Part shown: piece by piece, positions 44,710-57,330 of the stretch
Position numbering within the stretch: the stretch's first letter is position 1
How the letters are laid out: each line of letters begins with the position of its first letter
From: Siphonodentalium dalli
Lineage: Eukaryota > Mollusca > Scaphopoda > Gadilida > Siphonodentaliidae
Direction: 5' to 3'
Assembly: GCA_032622095.1 (NCBI GenBank)
Contig: CP136066.1
Coordinates: 232,134,961-232,198,960 of the forward strand
DNA length: 64,000 bases
Made by a program: the position numbers and the translations under genes
The notes under the pieces: model-generated
The model's database searches: none
What the model saw: only the letters and a program-made list of their open reading frames with translations
What the model was told of the DNA's origin: nothing

Positions 44710-47700
44710 CTGAATATATGTTGTGATACACATAATTGAGGGGCAAATTTTTTTACAAATAAGGGTGAAAACTAGTTTTCTTCTATGTGGTCATGACCGT
44801 CATGTGCATAATTTTGTATGAGATTATATTCCTACATTTGTTTGTCAAATTTGTTGATATAGTTTTTTATAGTATATTTAGTACCGAGGTAACCCATGCA
44901 CTTGTGATTATGAGGTCCGTCTTACTTTTTTGTGGAATTATCCCCCTCACGACTTTTTTCGCAACATGCAAAACTTTATCTGAACTTGTATTACTACATT
45001 TTTCCGTCAATTGTTTAAAAACTTGACACCGAGGGCATTTGGTCAATTTTGTTTGCAGTTCTCGGCTGACATAGGGGTTATGCTTTCAGCTTTGCCAAAA
45101 TATTATTGGGGGATTTGGTTTTTGCGTTAGTTTCAACTTCTTGACTGACGAAATAATTTGTTTCTCTTGGTGTACTGGATTGCTTGTATCCGACTGTACG
45201 AGTCTCATCTTCTCAACAGATGACACTATCTGGTCGACAAAAAACAGTCGCTCTAGTTGGAGTACAAATTTGACGAACCTATACAACCAACCACATAGAA
45301 CTATGCAGCTGAGAACATCTCTATAAAAATCCACCGAGTGAGAACTGCAATACTCAAACAACGGTCACAGTGTAATCCCTAGGGTGCCACTTACTAATAT
45401 ACATGTACAGTATACTTCCAGACCTTAAGGTATATAGTTGTAAATACTGATATATATAAGGCTACGAATGTGCAGCTTGTTTTGAGGATCAACGAGTGTC
45501 GCAATATTCAAAATATTCGTGGAGGATTATTCTTAAGGACGACAACTAATTCTACTCTACCAGAGGTGCCTCAACAAATCAATGGGGGAACATCATCATC
45601 AACAACTGTAGTCCAACAAATTAGACTTTCGGATTAAGAGGGATTTTAATATTTGGACGTTTACGGACCTCTTTAAGTGTTAAGATAATCGTAAATGTCC
45701 AAATATTAAAGTATATCTTAACCCGAATAGTCTAATTTGTTGGACTACAACAACTGGTACTGCTTATATGTTTTCTCAGCCATTCTTGATCCCAAGCTTT
45801 GAGTGTTGGCAGCTTCCCTCTTATTCAGCACATTTTCTGATTGAATTTGGCATACATATTTTATTCTAGTCTGGATTATGTGGAATTTTTCAACATGTTA
45901 TGCATATTTTGTAATTTTAATTTAAATACCATGACTTTAAATGTTAATACCAGCAATGTCAATTGTCATTGAATTTATATATATATAATAGACGATCCCG
46001 TGTTTTTGGATTTTGTATTATAGAGTGTTGTGAAATTTTCGTAAAAGAAACACGATGGAAATGGAACATATTCACACAATTTCACAACAAATCAAACCGG
46101 TATCGGTATCATCAATTATATTTGCTAAAAATTGTTACACGAATAGGAGAAATACAAACACCGCTGGCATGAATGCAGAAATAGATTTGGGAATTCCCAG
46201 TTAACGGAACTAAAAATACTTCGTTCTACTCCGACAACCCTCGGGATATTCAAATTTAAAGTAGTCCGTCGGCAATATGGTTACTGTGTACAGACGAGTC
46301 TGAAATAGGTAAGGCGATTCGACGAGGGTGACGATTGTTTGCTCCCATATAAATTCAAATGCCTCTATTAAACAATAAAAACAAAATAATTACTCGTAGT
46401 TTATGAACTTTATGTAAGCACTAAGCAGATTCAGAAATCATTTTGATTAAACAAATTGAATGAAAAAATCGGAAAAATACTCCCAACTCTCGTCGGGCCA
46501 CGTGCTACGTGAGACTGTTCGTGAATTTGGGATCGTGGATTAATTTAATTTGAAGTTCGGGATCGTGCCTTGATTCAAAGTTGTGAAGATTTGCACCGGG
46601 TGCCAGTTTGACGGGAAAATATATAAAATTATTCTGTCAGTTTCCAATTGACATGCCCATTTTGACTGAGAAATTCGCCATAACCAATTGAAAACTTCAA
46701 AAGCGGAATAGCACGTGACCGCTGAACATCTGTTATCATGCGTGCCGCGGAGTATACACATGCGTCGGCACATTAAAACAAAAACTGCCGTGACGTGAAA
46801 CCAAGACGGAACTAGATTACTCTGTTGGCCCGACCTCAATAGATGCCGCAACTGAAAGTTACATTGTCACAAATGTTTGCGTGGGTGGGTTTCTGGGTTA
46901 GATTAGTGCTGTAAATACGGTGCAAAATATTACCTCTTAAGTTGAGATAAGTTCTTTGCAAATACGCTGTATGCCAGCGTTCTTATCTTCTTGTGTTGTT
47001 GTATAATATGCATTGTTATTTGAACTAAAAAAGTCATCGGCACCACTGACGATTGTTTGATTATTCCCAAAATCGCGGCAAGCCTATTAATCCCACAAAA
47101 TAATCATTTTATTATCGTATTAATCACAATACCACGTTTGGTGTAGATTTCTTGCATAATAAAGTAGTATTTATGTTGTAAAGTCAAGTGTAACCTAGGT
47201 AAAAACAAAAGCCGATAAAAGCCTGTAAATTGGCTAACCTAAAAGCCAGTAAAAGCCCATAAATTAGCTGACATAAAAGCCGGTAAATTGGGTAAGGGGT
47301 CAAAGAGAGAAAACTTTATTTGCTAGGTTTCATACTGTTTTTGTGTCCTCAAAACATGAATTGTGACCATCTTCGTGTTGTCTTGTTATCTTAGCGGGGC
47401 AACCTTTATGTATATATATTGTACAAAGTGACTTATAATCTTTAAATATGGTAACTTATTAATCTTATGTATACTCAAGGTCGGGGAATTCATCATGATT
47501 ATTTGAAAAGTCAAATACTAATGGGATACTATGAACGAATATTCGAATACCAAAATCCATTATTCGTTTCACCACTGACGGACACCAACACATAGCAATA
47601 GCTCAAAGTTGACTTTGTAAAGTTGAGCTGAAAATGAATAACTCTTAACAATCCTCTGAATGTCCTCATAGCGGTGAACATCCATACCAGTTTCATTGAT

Positions 47701-48361
47701 AACCCGACAACCTGGCGTTGAGATATCTGATTGGATGGCCAATATAATCAACATTTTTCAAATAAAAAAGATGAATTAAAACTCTAGAACGGAAATCAGA
47801 ACAGACCAATTGAACATGCCATTGAATGTCCGCATAGTGGTGAACATCCCTACCAAATTTCATTGAGGTCGGAGAACCTATTGTTGAGATATCTGCTCGA
47901 ACAGACAAAAAAAAACATTTCGAGATAACTAAAGATGAATAACTCTAGAACAGAAAACCAAAAGGAAACCACTCCTCTGAATGTCTCATAGTAGTGAACA
48001 TATTCATACCAAATTTCATTGAGACCCGATCCGATAATGGTGGTTGGTACATATGCTTGGATGGATGGAGAATCGATTACATGTAATCCAGTATACCCAC
48101 TATTTCCTTCGGTCATGGGGATATAAATATTTTCGCCCAGTGTCAGTTTTGTTATTTAGAATTTGGCTCATCCAAAGTTGAAATTTTAATTTACGGCTGG
48201 CCAATCAGAATATATTGTTGGATTTTCACATGTAAATACTGGGAAACAATAGCATAAAAGATATATTTCCCTGTTTAAATAATTGTCATTTATTGTTGTT
48301 GCTTTGAGACAAAGCATTTAGGGATGTTTAGACCTAGATATATGCCCCTTGATATACTCAC
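44710..48361. other. Intron, mostly unassigned
   Basis: 44890-45060 is a diverged copy of the 'ggataattcc...cataatcaca' family. 45608-45748 is a fold-back (separate entry). 46540-46851 has a 103-codon minus-strand frame without motifs. 47588-47632 is a solitary right end of the AGCTCAACTT family. 47640-48110 holds three loose repeats of 'gtgaacatcc(a/c)taccaa'. No gene seen. Confidence 0.5.
45608..45748. repeat. Fold-back MITE-like element, 141 bp
   Basis: Starts GTAGTCCAACAAATTAGACT and ends with the inverse complement; arms of about 57 bp with some mismatches around a short loop. No ORF. Flanking target duplication not clear. Confidence 0.82.
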
Positions 48362-48435
48362 CCTCAACGGTTTCTTTTTTTGAAAGAAGTTCCTAATGTG
48401 ATAAAAGAAACCTTCCTTCTCTTTTTGGTCGCCCA
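48362..48435 (-). CDS. Internal exon of the minus-strand gene (74 nt)
   Basis: Minus-strand acceptor TTATTATTTCAG precedes 48435 and donor GTGAGT follows 48362. Of three phases only one is open: two bases completing a codon and 24 codons, GDQKEKEGFFYHIRNFFQKK then KPLR. This phase accepts the single base left by the FYVE exon at 61618-61717 (forming Val) and ends in phase 0 as the exon at 44709 needs. That is suggestive but not proof that the FYVE exons and this chain are one gene. The peptide is basic, perhaps a linker. Confidence 0.65.
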
Positions 48436-49257
48436 CTGAAATAATAAACAAGACACACAATGACTGTCGTGACACATATCTGACAGTAAAGACTGAGAAG
48501 ACTGGGACACTGAAGGTCACAACAGTTAGTCCTTGTCAAAATCACTTTAAAACAAGTAGTACTAAACAGGTACGGAGCTAAAGGGACCCTTGGAAAATTA
48601 AGTCTTCCCAACTGTTTGACATTTCCAACCTGACATGCTCCTTTTACCCCATTTAAACATATTGGAAATTGAATCTCAAATATCCATGGACCCTACACAC
48701 GGAATATAAACTAGTCGGGTGGTTCCGAAGTACATGTAGATGTTTCATACATGTATATCAATGATTTTACTGGACAGAAAAATGTTAAGCCCTGCCATTT
48801 CTTGACCGGTCGACCCCATTTTAACAAGTCAATCAAGGACCCTGCATAGGCCTAATGACTCTTGAGGAAGTGACATTATAAGAATTACTGTGGCCCTACT
48901 TGACCCAATTTAAACAAGAAGCCTCCCTCCATCTATATTAAATATATGCTAAATAGACCAGATGATTCTTGCGACGAAGATGTTTTAAGAATTACTATAG
49001 AGGGAAAGAGTTATGACCCTGGACTCGCCCCTATTTCCTACGACCCCATTTGAAACAAATATGAAACCATTCAGTCTTATGGTTCTGGAGAAGAAAATGC
49101 TTAAAGAATCGTTGACGTATGGACGGAATAGTCAGGACCTAGAGCAAATTGTTGACAAGTTGTTTTTGTTGTCATTTTGTCGGGCAGAATCTAGGGAACA
49201 ACATATCCAAATCCACCAAAATCCGCTTTTGGGAAAATTTTCTAGAGCAATTTGAAA
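48436..49257. repeat. Intron with repeat fragments
   Basis: 48470-48660 matches the 'actgggac(a/t)ct' fragment family at 8390 and 34210; 48660-49250 carries 'aaacaag/aaatatg'-type degenerate units ending in 'cttatggttctggagaag'. No gene seen. Confidence 0.5.
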
Positions 49258-51395
49258 TGAAAGTGTCAATGACACTGTAGCTCAAATTGGAAAGGGAATA
49301 ATTTCATGTGCTACAGTCAATGGAGCGATTAGGAATGCAAAGTTGAAATGTCTAAGGAATACTAGATTATTAACATGAAGATATATATATATATATAAGT
49401 AAAATCCAAGATGGTAGCCGGCGGCTATGTTTTCCAATGATATTCAAAAACATTTGATAGCTTCCATCAAGTATATCAATATCAAGATTAATATGAAGTC
49501 TGGAGATGATCGGATGAGGGAAGTGGAGTGTATGATGTAAATGACCTAAAAATGACTCGTTCCCATCTACATGTCATTATTAACATCCAAGACAAATTTC
49601 ATGATGATCCGACACCAAAGGTACGACCTGTAGCCTGTGTGAAAGGATTTAGTCATGCAAAGAGTAAAATCCAAGATGGCTGCCAGTGGCCATGTTGTCT
49701 GGCCGAACGACCCAAAAAATTACTCGTTCCAATCTACATGTCAATATTAACATCCATGACAAATTTCATGATGATCAGTCGAACAGAACAGTACGACCTG
49801 TAGTCCATGCTAATGGATTGAATTTTGAAAATCAAGATGGCTGCTGGTGGCCATGATTTTTGGCAGATTGATCCCAACATAACTCGTCCCCATCTACATG
49901 TCAATGTCAACAGTCATGACAAATTTCATAATGATCCGACCAAAGGTACGACCTGTGGCCCGTGCCAATTGAATTTTTAAATCCAAGATGGCCACTGGCG
50001 GTCATGTTTTTTGGCAGAATGACCCCTATATGACTCGTTCCCGAATCTACATGTCAATGTCAACAGCCATGACAAATAATGATCCAACCAAAGGTACGAA
50101 CTGTAGCCTGTGCCAAATGATTTAGTCATGCACAGAGTAAAATCCAAGATGGCTGCTGGTGCCACCATCCCTGCCTGTAGCCCGTGCTAATGGATTTAAT
50201 TTTTAAATCCAAGATGGCCACTGGCAGCCATGTTTTTTGGCCGATTGATCCCAAAATGACTCGTTCCCATATACATGTCAATGTCAACAGCCGTGACAAA
50301 TTTCATAATGATCCGACCAAAAGTACGACCTGTAGGCTGTGGCAAAGGATTTAGTCATACAAAGAGTAAAATCCAAGATGGCTGCTGGTGGCAATATTTT
50401 TTGGCCGAATATCCCCAAAATCACTCGTTCCCATCTACATGTCATTGTTAACATCAATGACACATTTCATGATGATCCGTTCAAAGGGACGACCCGTAGC
50501 CCGTGCCAAAGGATTTAGTCATGCTGAGTAAAATCCAAGATGGCTGCTGGTGGCCATGTTTTTTGGCCGAACGACCCCAAAATTACTCGTTCCCATCTAC
50601 ATGTCAATATTAACATCCATGACAAATTTCATGATCATCAGACAAACAGTACGACCTGTAGCCCATGCTAATGGATTGAATTTTAAAATTCAAGATGGCG
50701 ACTGGCGGCCATGTTTTTTGGCAGAATGATCCCAAAATGACTAGTTCCCATCTACATGTCAATGTCAACAGCCACGACACATTTCATAATGATTCGACCA
50801 AAGATACGACCTGTAGCCTGTGCCAAAGAATTTAGTCATGCAAAGAGTAAAGTCCAAGATGGCTGCTGATGGCCATGTTTTTGGCCAAAGGCCCCAAAAT
50901 GACCAGTTCCCATCTACATGTCATTGTTATCATCCATGACAAATTTCATGATGATCCGACCAAAAGTTAAAACCTGTAGCCCTTGCCAAAGGATTTAGTC
51001 ATGCAAAGAGTAAAATCAAAGATCGCTGCTGGCGACCATGTTTTTTGGCCGAATGACCCCAAACTGACTCGTTCCCATCTACATGTCCATATTAACATCC
51101 ATGACAAATTTCATGATGATCAGACGAACAGTAGGACCTGTAGCCCGTGCTATTAAATGGGTTGAATTTTGAAATCCCAAGATGGCCACTGGTGGCCATG
51201 TTTTTTTTCCGAATGACCCCAAAATGACTCGTTCCCAACTACATGTCAATGTCAACAGCTATGACAAATTTCATAATGATCCGACCAAAGGTACGACCTG
51301 TAGCCCGTGCTAAAGGAAATTGTTGACGAATCACGCACACATGGACGACAAAGCCATGGCAATAGCTCAAACTTTACAAAGTAAAGTTGAGCTAA
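49258..51395. repeat. Complete AGCTCAACTT-ended element with ~12-unit ~155-bp array
   Basis: Left end (gtcaatgacactgtagctca) at about 49266 and right end (aaagttgagct) at 51395 are both present. Units resemble those of the other arrays but prefer 'gatccgaccaaaggtacgac' and 'gccaaaggatttagtcatgc'. A short (TA)n lies at 49384-49397 where the array begins. Several units are shortened or degenerate, so the array looks older than that at 39.4-42.4 kb. Confidence 0.88.
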
Positions 51396-51935
51396 CAAAT
51401 TATTATTGTTGTCAAGTCAAACATATGTCATTTTGTGTACAATTCAATTGTCAAAATTCAAAATGGCAACAGAAGGTGGTAAAATTGGACAATTTTCAAT
51501 AAATTTCACCAGATCGTTTCCATTTATAAGAAATTTGGTTTAAATGGCCAACATATCCCATTTTAAATCAATGTCTGATAATTGTGAGCCATATCACGAG
51601 GATTTGGGAATTTGGGCCCTTTGATAAAGATGTACTAAATTTCGAAGAAAAATCAATTATTATTCTAAAGCCCAGAATAACCTCAAATCGAACACACCAG
51701 TGTACCGAAGCTCATTAGATGTTAGATATGAACCACTAGTGCCAATTTTAGCAGAAATCAGGCCATCAGTTCCAAAATAGGGACAAAATGGTTACCAAAA
51801 GTAGTAAATTTGGGTAATTTTCGGTAAAGTTCACAAGATTGTTTCCATTTCCATTTATATAATGGTAGCACCACAGTAAAGTTCCATTCCATCCAACGCT
51901 TGTCATATGTCTCAAATCGAGGGCCCCAATTCATG
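51396..51935. other. Intronic DNA, nothing supported
   Basis: Contains two loose similar stretches ('aaatggcaacagaaggtggt' near 51462 and 'aaaatggttaccaaaagtag' near 51787). No gene or element end seen. Confidence 0.45.
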
Positions 51936-54010
51936 GAGGCAGTGTCCCAAACCACCCAAATGGTTGTGTGGTATGGGGTACACATTGGATGCCTGCCATT
52001 CGTGACACCCGATGGATGGTTTGGTTACCTTGGTGCACCCATTGTGTGGATCGGGGCACTGATTGAGTGGTTTGGTCCATAATCACCCAATGAGTGTCCC
52101 AAGCCACGCGATGATTGTCTCAAACCATCAGAAGTATCTAAAAAGTTCAACTAGTGTCTCAAACCACCCGCTGAATGTCCCACATCTAATGAGTGTTCCA
52201 AACTAGTGTACTAGTCAATCAAATATATCAAACCATGTTTTGGTAAACTCATTGGATGGCTTGATAAACTGAATTGGTTGTCTGAAATACTTGATGGATG
52301 GTTTTGTACACTATTGTAGATGTATTGAGATGACAGTTGGTAGTTGGTTTGTAACACCTGTCCAGTTGAATGGATAGGGAACTCATTGGATGGTTTGTGA
52401 TGCTAGTTGTATGGTTTGGGCCACCCACTGGGTGATATGTGACTTCAGTTGGATGGTTTTGGGGCACCAATTGGGTAGTTTGTTCACTTTGAGAAATTTG
52501 AGACATACGATGTAGATTTTAGACACTGGCTATGTGCATTGGGACACTGTGTGGCCGATTGTGTCACTGATTGAGCTGTTTGGGACACTACAGTTGCATG
52601 GTGTATATATTGTACTAGAAGGTGACCCGACTTCGTCCAGGCTATTCAAAAACCAAATTTCAAGACGATTGCTCCACCCGTTTCCGAGATCTGGTCTGAG
52701 CATGCGCGAAGCTGGCGTCACACGGGCTCGGCGACCTGATAAAATTTGTATCCGTGGCAAGATACATACACATACCAAATTTCAAGTCGATAGCTCCACC
52801 CGTTTTCGAGATATATAGCACAATGTCATTTGCGGATACCTCGGCCGGTGATGAGTTAACGCGACAGATCTATTGATAGCGTAATATATTTACGCAATGT
52901 TTTTCGATGAGCGAAGCATGGTCCTGTGTTCTTCCCGATAATTAAGGTAGAAACTTTAAACGTACACAGGCGCGTTATACATCATTGGAAAGATGAAGCG
53001 CCACAGATTCTAACTGTGCAAATTATATGACTGGCAATTTATTATTCGCGCTATATCAAATCGATTTGTGAGCACCGAACTGAAATATATTAGTGCAAAA
53101 CGGCGTAAAAACAGATTTGACCTCGGCACATGAAAAGTTGAGCTCGGATCTGAAAATTAATAGGCCTATGCCACTTCCCGACAGAAAATACCCCCACATA
53201 CCAAGTTTAATCAAAATCGGGTCGGCAATTATCGAGTCCATCGCGATCACACAGACAGACAGACACACACACAGATCTTCCAAAATATATAATAGATGAC
53301 ATATGACACTCCTGGCTGTCTTGGGATACCAGTTGTGTGGCATGGGGGCACACATTGGATGCCTGCCATTCGTGTGGTTTCGGACACCTGATGGATGGTT
53401 TGGTTACCTTGGTGCACCCATTGTGTGGATCGGGGCACTGGTTGAGTGGTTTGACACACTCGATGGGTGCTTATTGTATGGTTTGTTTCATTTATTTTAT
53501 GGTTATGGACACTCATTGGATAGTTGTGGACACCTGCATGGTGGAAGGTTTGAGACACACCTATGTGGCTTCGATCAATGGTTGCAAATTCTGGAGCACT
53601 ACCGATGTGGTTTGGAAACATTCGTTGAATGGATTGGGTTTACATAATCAGGTCGATTGAGACACTCATTTAGTGGTTTGGGCCACTCACTTGTGTGGGT
53701 TGGAATACCAGATGCATGGTTTGGGGGACTATATGCGTGGGTTATGACACCAGTATCGTGTGGGTCACTACCTACCTTTGTCTACATCAGTCTGGGTGGT
53801 TTGTGAAATTTGTTTGGTGGATTAGCTCACCCCTTCGATTGTTTGGGACAATATTTGGATTTGGGCGCACGTCATATGGATTGGGATACTCACATGTTAG
53901 TTTTTGTATAATAGATGGGTTTTGTAACTCTGTTTGCGAGACTCATTTGATGTATTATGAAACTAGTTGGTGGCTTTGGAAACTTGTATGGTGGCAATTA
54001 TGACTACATA
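51936..54010. repeat. Degenerate minisatellite split by a retroelement tail
   Basis: Short units around 'ggtttgggacactcattgga' recur many times with heavy divergence at 51936-52600 and 53300-54010, in both the direct sense and, at 52080-52250, the complementary sense ('caaaccacccaatgagtgtc'-like). The stretch 'ttggttaccttggtgcaccc' occurs at 52019 and 53399 within a ~100-bp block, so the two parts were once continuous or duplicated. Open frames rich in Gly, Trp and His here are by-products. Confidence 0.75.
52600..53300 (+). mobile_element. 3' tail of a non-LTR-type retroelement or SINE (candidate)
   Basis: Has 'aaatttcaagacgattgctc' at about 52655 and 'aaatttcaagtcgatagctc' near 52777, then ends in (CAGA)n(CA)n at 53251-53275 and 'tatataatagat'. 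The repeated 'caaatttcaag(a/t)cga' followed by a short simple repeat resembles 3' tails of RTE/CR1-like elements. No reverse transcriptase frame remains. Confidence 0.4.
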
Positions 54011-54722
54011 TTGGCTATACGAACCATTATAACAAATCTGAATTCCAGTTACCCAAGGACCCTCCATACCATTATATAACCTACATATAGCCCAAATGGT
54101 TCATGCGAAAAACACATAAGAATTATCAAGGAAGAAAATAGATGTGTCCCTGGCTCAATCTCTATTTGACTATTTAACAAATCTGAATTCCAATCACCCA
54201 TGCATCCTCTATGCCAAATATAAGCTCAATAGGCCAGATGGATCTTGTGAGTAAGTCATTTAAAATAAATACACAAAGAGTTATGACCATCGCTTTGCAC
54301 CTATAACCAATCTGAATCCCAGTCACCAAAGGAACCTCTATATGAAATATAGGCATCTATATTATCTATATATATTGTTATATCTCCCGTGACTCTGCAT
54401 TCTGTTTGGCTGCACACTGGTATACAATATTTCGATAGTAATTGGCCTACTCACCTACAATTCTTTTTCTATTTATTGTTACAAAATATTTTTGCATAAT
54501 CAAATTAAAACCTGAACACACAGTATATCTGAAACTATATTGAATGTTACGTGTTGCAAAATCGGATATAGTTAGACTTATTGGTGACATTTTAAATGAT
54601 CTTACAAGTGTCCGATCATAGCTATCTAATGTATTCAACTAGTATGTCCTTTCATAATTTGGCAAGCAGACAGTTCTAATTTTTGAGTGACTGATATAAC
54701 TTCCTTTTCTGATTTCATCAAA
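54011..54722. repeat. 'caaatctgaatt' repeat units and unassigned DNA
   Basis: 54020-54360 has three units of the ~140-bp family ('aacaaatctgaattcca', 'accaaatataagc'-type). 54361-54722 is unassigned. Confidence 0.5.
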
Positions 54723-55109
54723 GATACCTTTGACGGAGATACAATATTTTCCTAAATAAGTAAAATATATATCTCCTAAAAGTATCTTGCCCACTGAACT
54801 ATATGGTATATTATCCCAAGTAGGAGGGGTTAACTCTCCGAGTTGAAAAAAAACAGTATGAAATTCTATGGTACATATCCTCTGTCATGTTCATGACACG
54901 TGTAATCACGTGATTTCTGACACGTAGTGAAGTATTCGCCATATTTTTTATCCCAGTAGGACATTCCTCGTGAGCGGGGTGGGTGCGAAACCCTGGGAGG
55001 GAGCTCAGCGTTCAGTGGGCAAGATACTTCTAGGAGATATATATTTTACTTATTTAGGAAAATATTGTATCTCCGTCAAAGGTATCTTGCCCACTGAACT
55101 ATATGGTAA
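54723..55109. repeat. Fold-back element with 77-bp arms and an extra direct repeat
   Basis: 54723-54799 and 55010-55086 are inverse complements over 77 bp with one mismatch. 'cttgcccactgaactatatg' follows the left arm's end and also the right arm's end (from about 54786 and 55087), adding a direct repeat. The ~210-bp loop contains CACGTGTAATCACGTG-type half-palindromes (54897-54912) and a GC-rich patch before the right arm. No ORF. Either a fold-back transposon or the end region of a larger element reaching into 55.1-57.7 kb. Confidence 0.85.
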
Positions 55110-55488
55110 AGAATAGAATTTTCTAACATGTGGAGGCCACGAGGAAACAAAAACACCGCTATGCATCTGAATCAAAGAACTGGATTGACCTGATAACCTA
55201 CAATATATACATATACATGCACAAACATATAGATATATATGTACATGTATATACATATATATATATATACACATGCACAATAGGACCATAAGCCAATGTA
55301 ATATTCCATCCTAAATCTAATACCTGTCAGCAAGCTCAAACGAACAAAAAGTGGCCACTTAAGAGTTTAAGACCCCTGCAAGTAAAGTAAATAGCTTCAG
55401 AAGACATGGAGACGGATACGACATTCGCATCGGAACTTAGGGCTAATAATGTATCAGCCGAGTACTTGCCGGGAAAGGCACGGGTAAC

Positions 55489-55554
<66 letters not shown>

Positions 55555-57250
55555 AAAGGGGAGAAGCATCCATGTTCTAAGGAAATGGAAATAGAAAAAT
55601 ACCCGTTGACAAGAAATCCCCAGTCGGATATTATAAACCCAGGGATGGCTAAATACTAATAACGCACCTAACAGGCTAACCCAGGCAGCAAAAGCCGCAA
55701 GTTATAAAGAAGACTCCCCTTAAAAACAATAGAACCAACCCCCGAACCAAATCTTGAGTGGGTTGGACGTGTCCCAGTACACAATGAGAGCCCGATGAAA
55801 AACCAGCTGCAAGCTCCCAAGAAAGGGCCCGACACCAACTACTTGGAGACATGCCATTGTCGATAAGGAGGAGGTATCATTGACCAATAGTCTGACCGGG
55901 AAGTGAATGGGTATTACACAGACATACGTTGCAAGGCTCAGGCCGTATGAAGAACAGGGCTCAGAATTGGAGTTTCACAGCAGAAAACTTAGTTTGAAGC
56001 CTGGAGTTCGAGATATGACCGACTAAGATGCAATAAGCCATGTCATTTTCCCCTGATGACGTTCCCAAATGTGGAAATGCCCACCAACACAGTTAAACCC
56101 AACTGACCAATCACAGGCTACTGAATCCATGACAGAAAGGCAGCCAGGAACAGAAATTCCAATGTCATTAAGGTGGAAATCCACAAAAACAAAAATTGGA
56201 CTAACGATGCATCAGGATTGTGGCACAAGACCAAAACCAGCGGAAACCGACGGCAGGTATGTAATGAAAATCAGACCAAGGGCCACCGCGCCCCAAATGT
56301 TCGAGCTCTGCGGACTGGTCCCCGACGAGTCGATGGCGCAAGATATCCCTTCTGGTAAGGATGGGGTGCCCCTCCAATGGGACCCTGTTCCGGAGACAAC
56401 CATCGCCCGAAGTGCGAATCGAGAGGGCGGATCATATGATCTGGCATCCGACACCCAATGCTAGTGAATCTCGCACGAGGAGAAGCATCTGGCAAGAATT
56501 TTCATCCGGCTTTATGAAGTGTGCCCAACACGATTCATATGCTGCCCCATAGGTGCAACATTATCCTGCATTGGCAATCGCTGAGGTCAGCAAAGGACCT
56601 GGCTTAGTACGTTAAATGAGCACTAGGCGAATCAAGCACTATCAGGGAAAACAAAACCATTATGTACCGACAACCGAGCCCATAAGAAGAATGACGTATT
56701 AGACGCAAAGGCCGATATCACAGAAGCCAATTCTTTCTTTTTTCCACGCTGCTAATACGCCGTGTTGCCCATTAAGCCCGAGTGGGGCTTGTTGAACTAG
56801 ACCTCATGTCAACAGTGTTCTGAAATTGAGCATATGTCGAACCATGGATAATGGACTCATCTATGTATGACTGGACAACAAAACATGAAATCCATGTTGA
56901 GTTAGAACTGAAAGCAACCTGAAGACAAAAGATATGTCATTCGTATCTATTACGGAAACACAGCGAGTTCGGAGATAAAGCATGTATGCTTGTTTATCTC
57001 TGATTCTTGCGTCCCAAATCGAGATGTAAATATTTACCCTTTCGAGCATCCGAACCAGTCCAGAACATGTCTTAAAAGTCAGGAAAATGTAAGGGCGAGA
57101 GTCATATACTAATCTAGTGATATGAATGACTGTAGACATTCTCCAGCAAAGCCCATGACCATGAAAGAGCTGGATGGAACATGGAAAGAAGCAACAACTT
57201 ATAAAGCAAGAAGTTGAACACATCCCAACCCGAGAACAGTAAAATGGTTG
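55110..57250. other. GC-richer, repeat-poor segment of unknown nature
   Basis: Composition differs from neighbours (more C and A on plus, few T runs). It contains (TA)n/(CATATA)n at 55205-55270 and the C64 tract. Open frames at 56069-56464 (plus) and 56861-57364 (minus) show no domain. It may be the body of a decayed element bounded by the fold-back at 54723-55109. Confidence 0.4.
55490..55553 (+). repeat. 64-nt poly-C tract
   Basis: An uninterrupted run of 64 C's, far longer than the other C/G tracts here (9-26). It creates artificial polyproline and polyglycine frames on the two strands. It can form i-motif/G-quadruplex structure and its true length is uncertain in any assembly. Confidence 0.97.
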
Positions 57251-57252
57251 AA

Positions 57253-57330
57253 TACCTCTCAGGATGGTTGAACCCAGGTCGCCAAGTGTGCAGTCCGATG
57301 GCATAACCACCCAGCTCTGGCAGGGTACAA
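57253..57330 (-). ncRNA. tRNA-like region, probably the head of a decayed SINE
   Basis: On the minus strand 'gagctgggtggttatgcc' matches a tRNA D-arm/A-box and 'gggttcaacc' a T-arm/B-box, about 30 bases apart with an anticodon-arm-like 'atcggactgcacacttgg' between. The acceptor stem does not pair, so it is not a working tRNA gene. Such promoters head tRNA-derived SINEs. Confidence 0.5.

Noticed and set aside
46540-46851. 103-codon minus-strand frame
   Set aside because: No motif, no splice context and the wrong phase relations to neighbouring exons.
52300-54003. Trp/Gly/His-rich frames on both strands
   Set aside because: By-products of the degenerate minisatellite; no codon-level conservation visible between units.
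55336-55594. Polyglycine / polyproline open frames
   Set aside because: Created by the 64-nt C homopolymer; no support either side.
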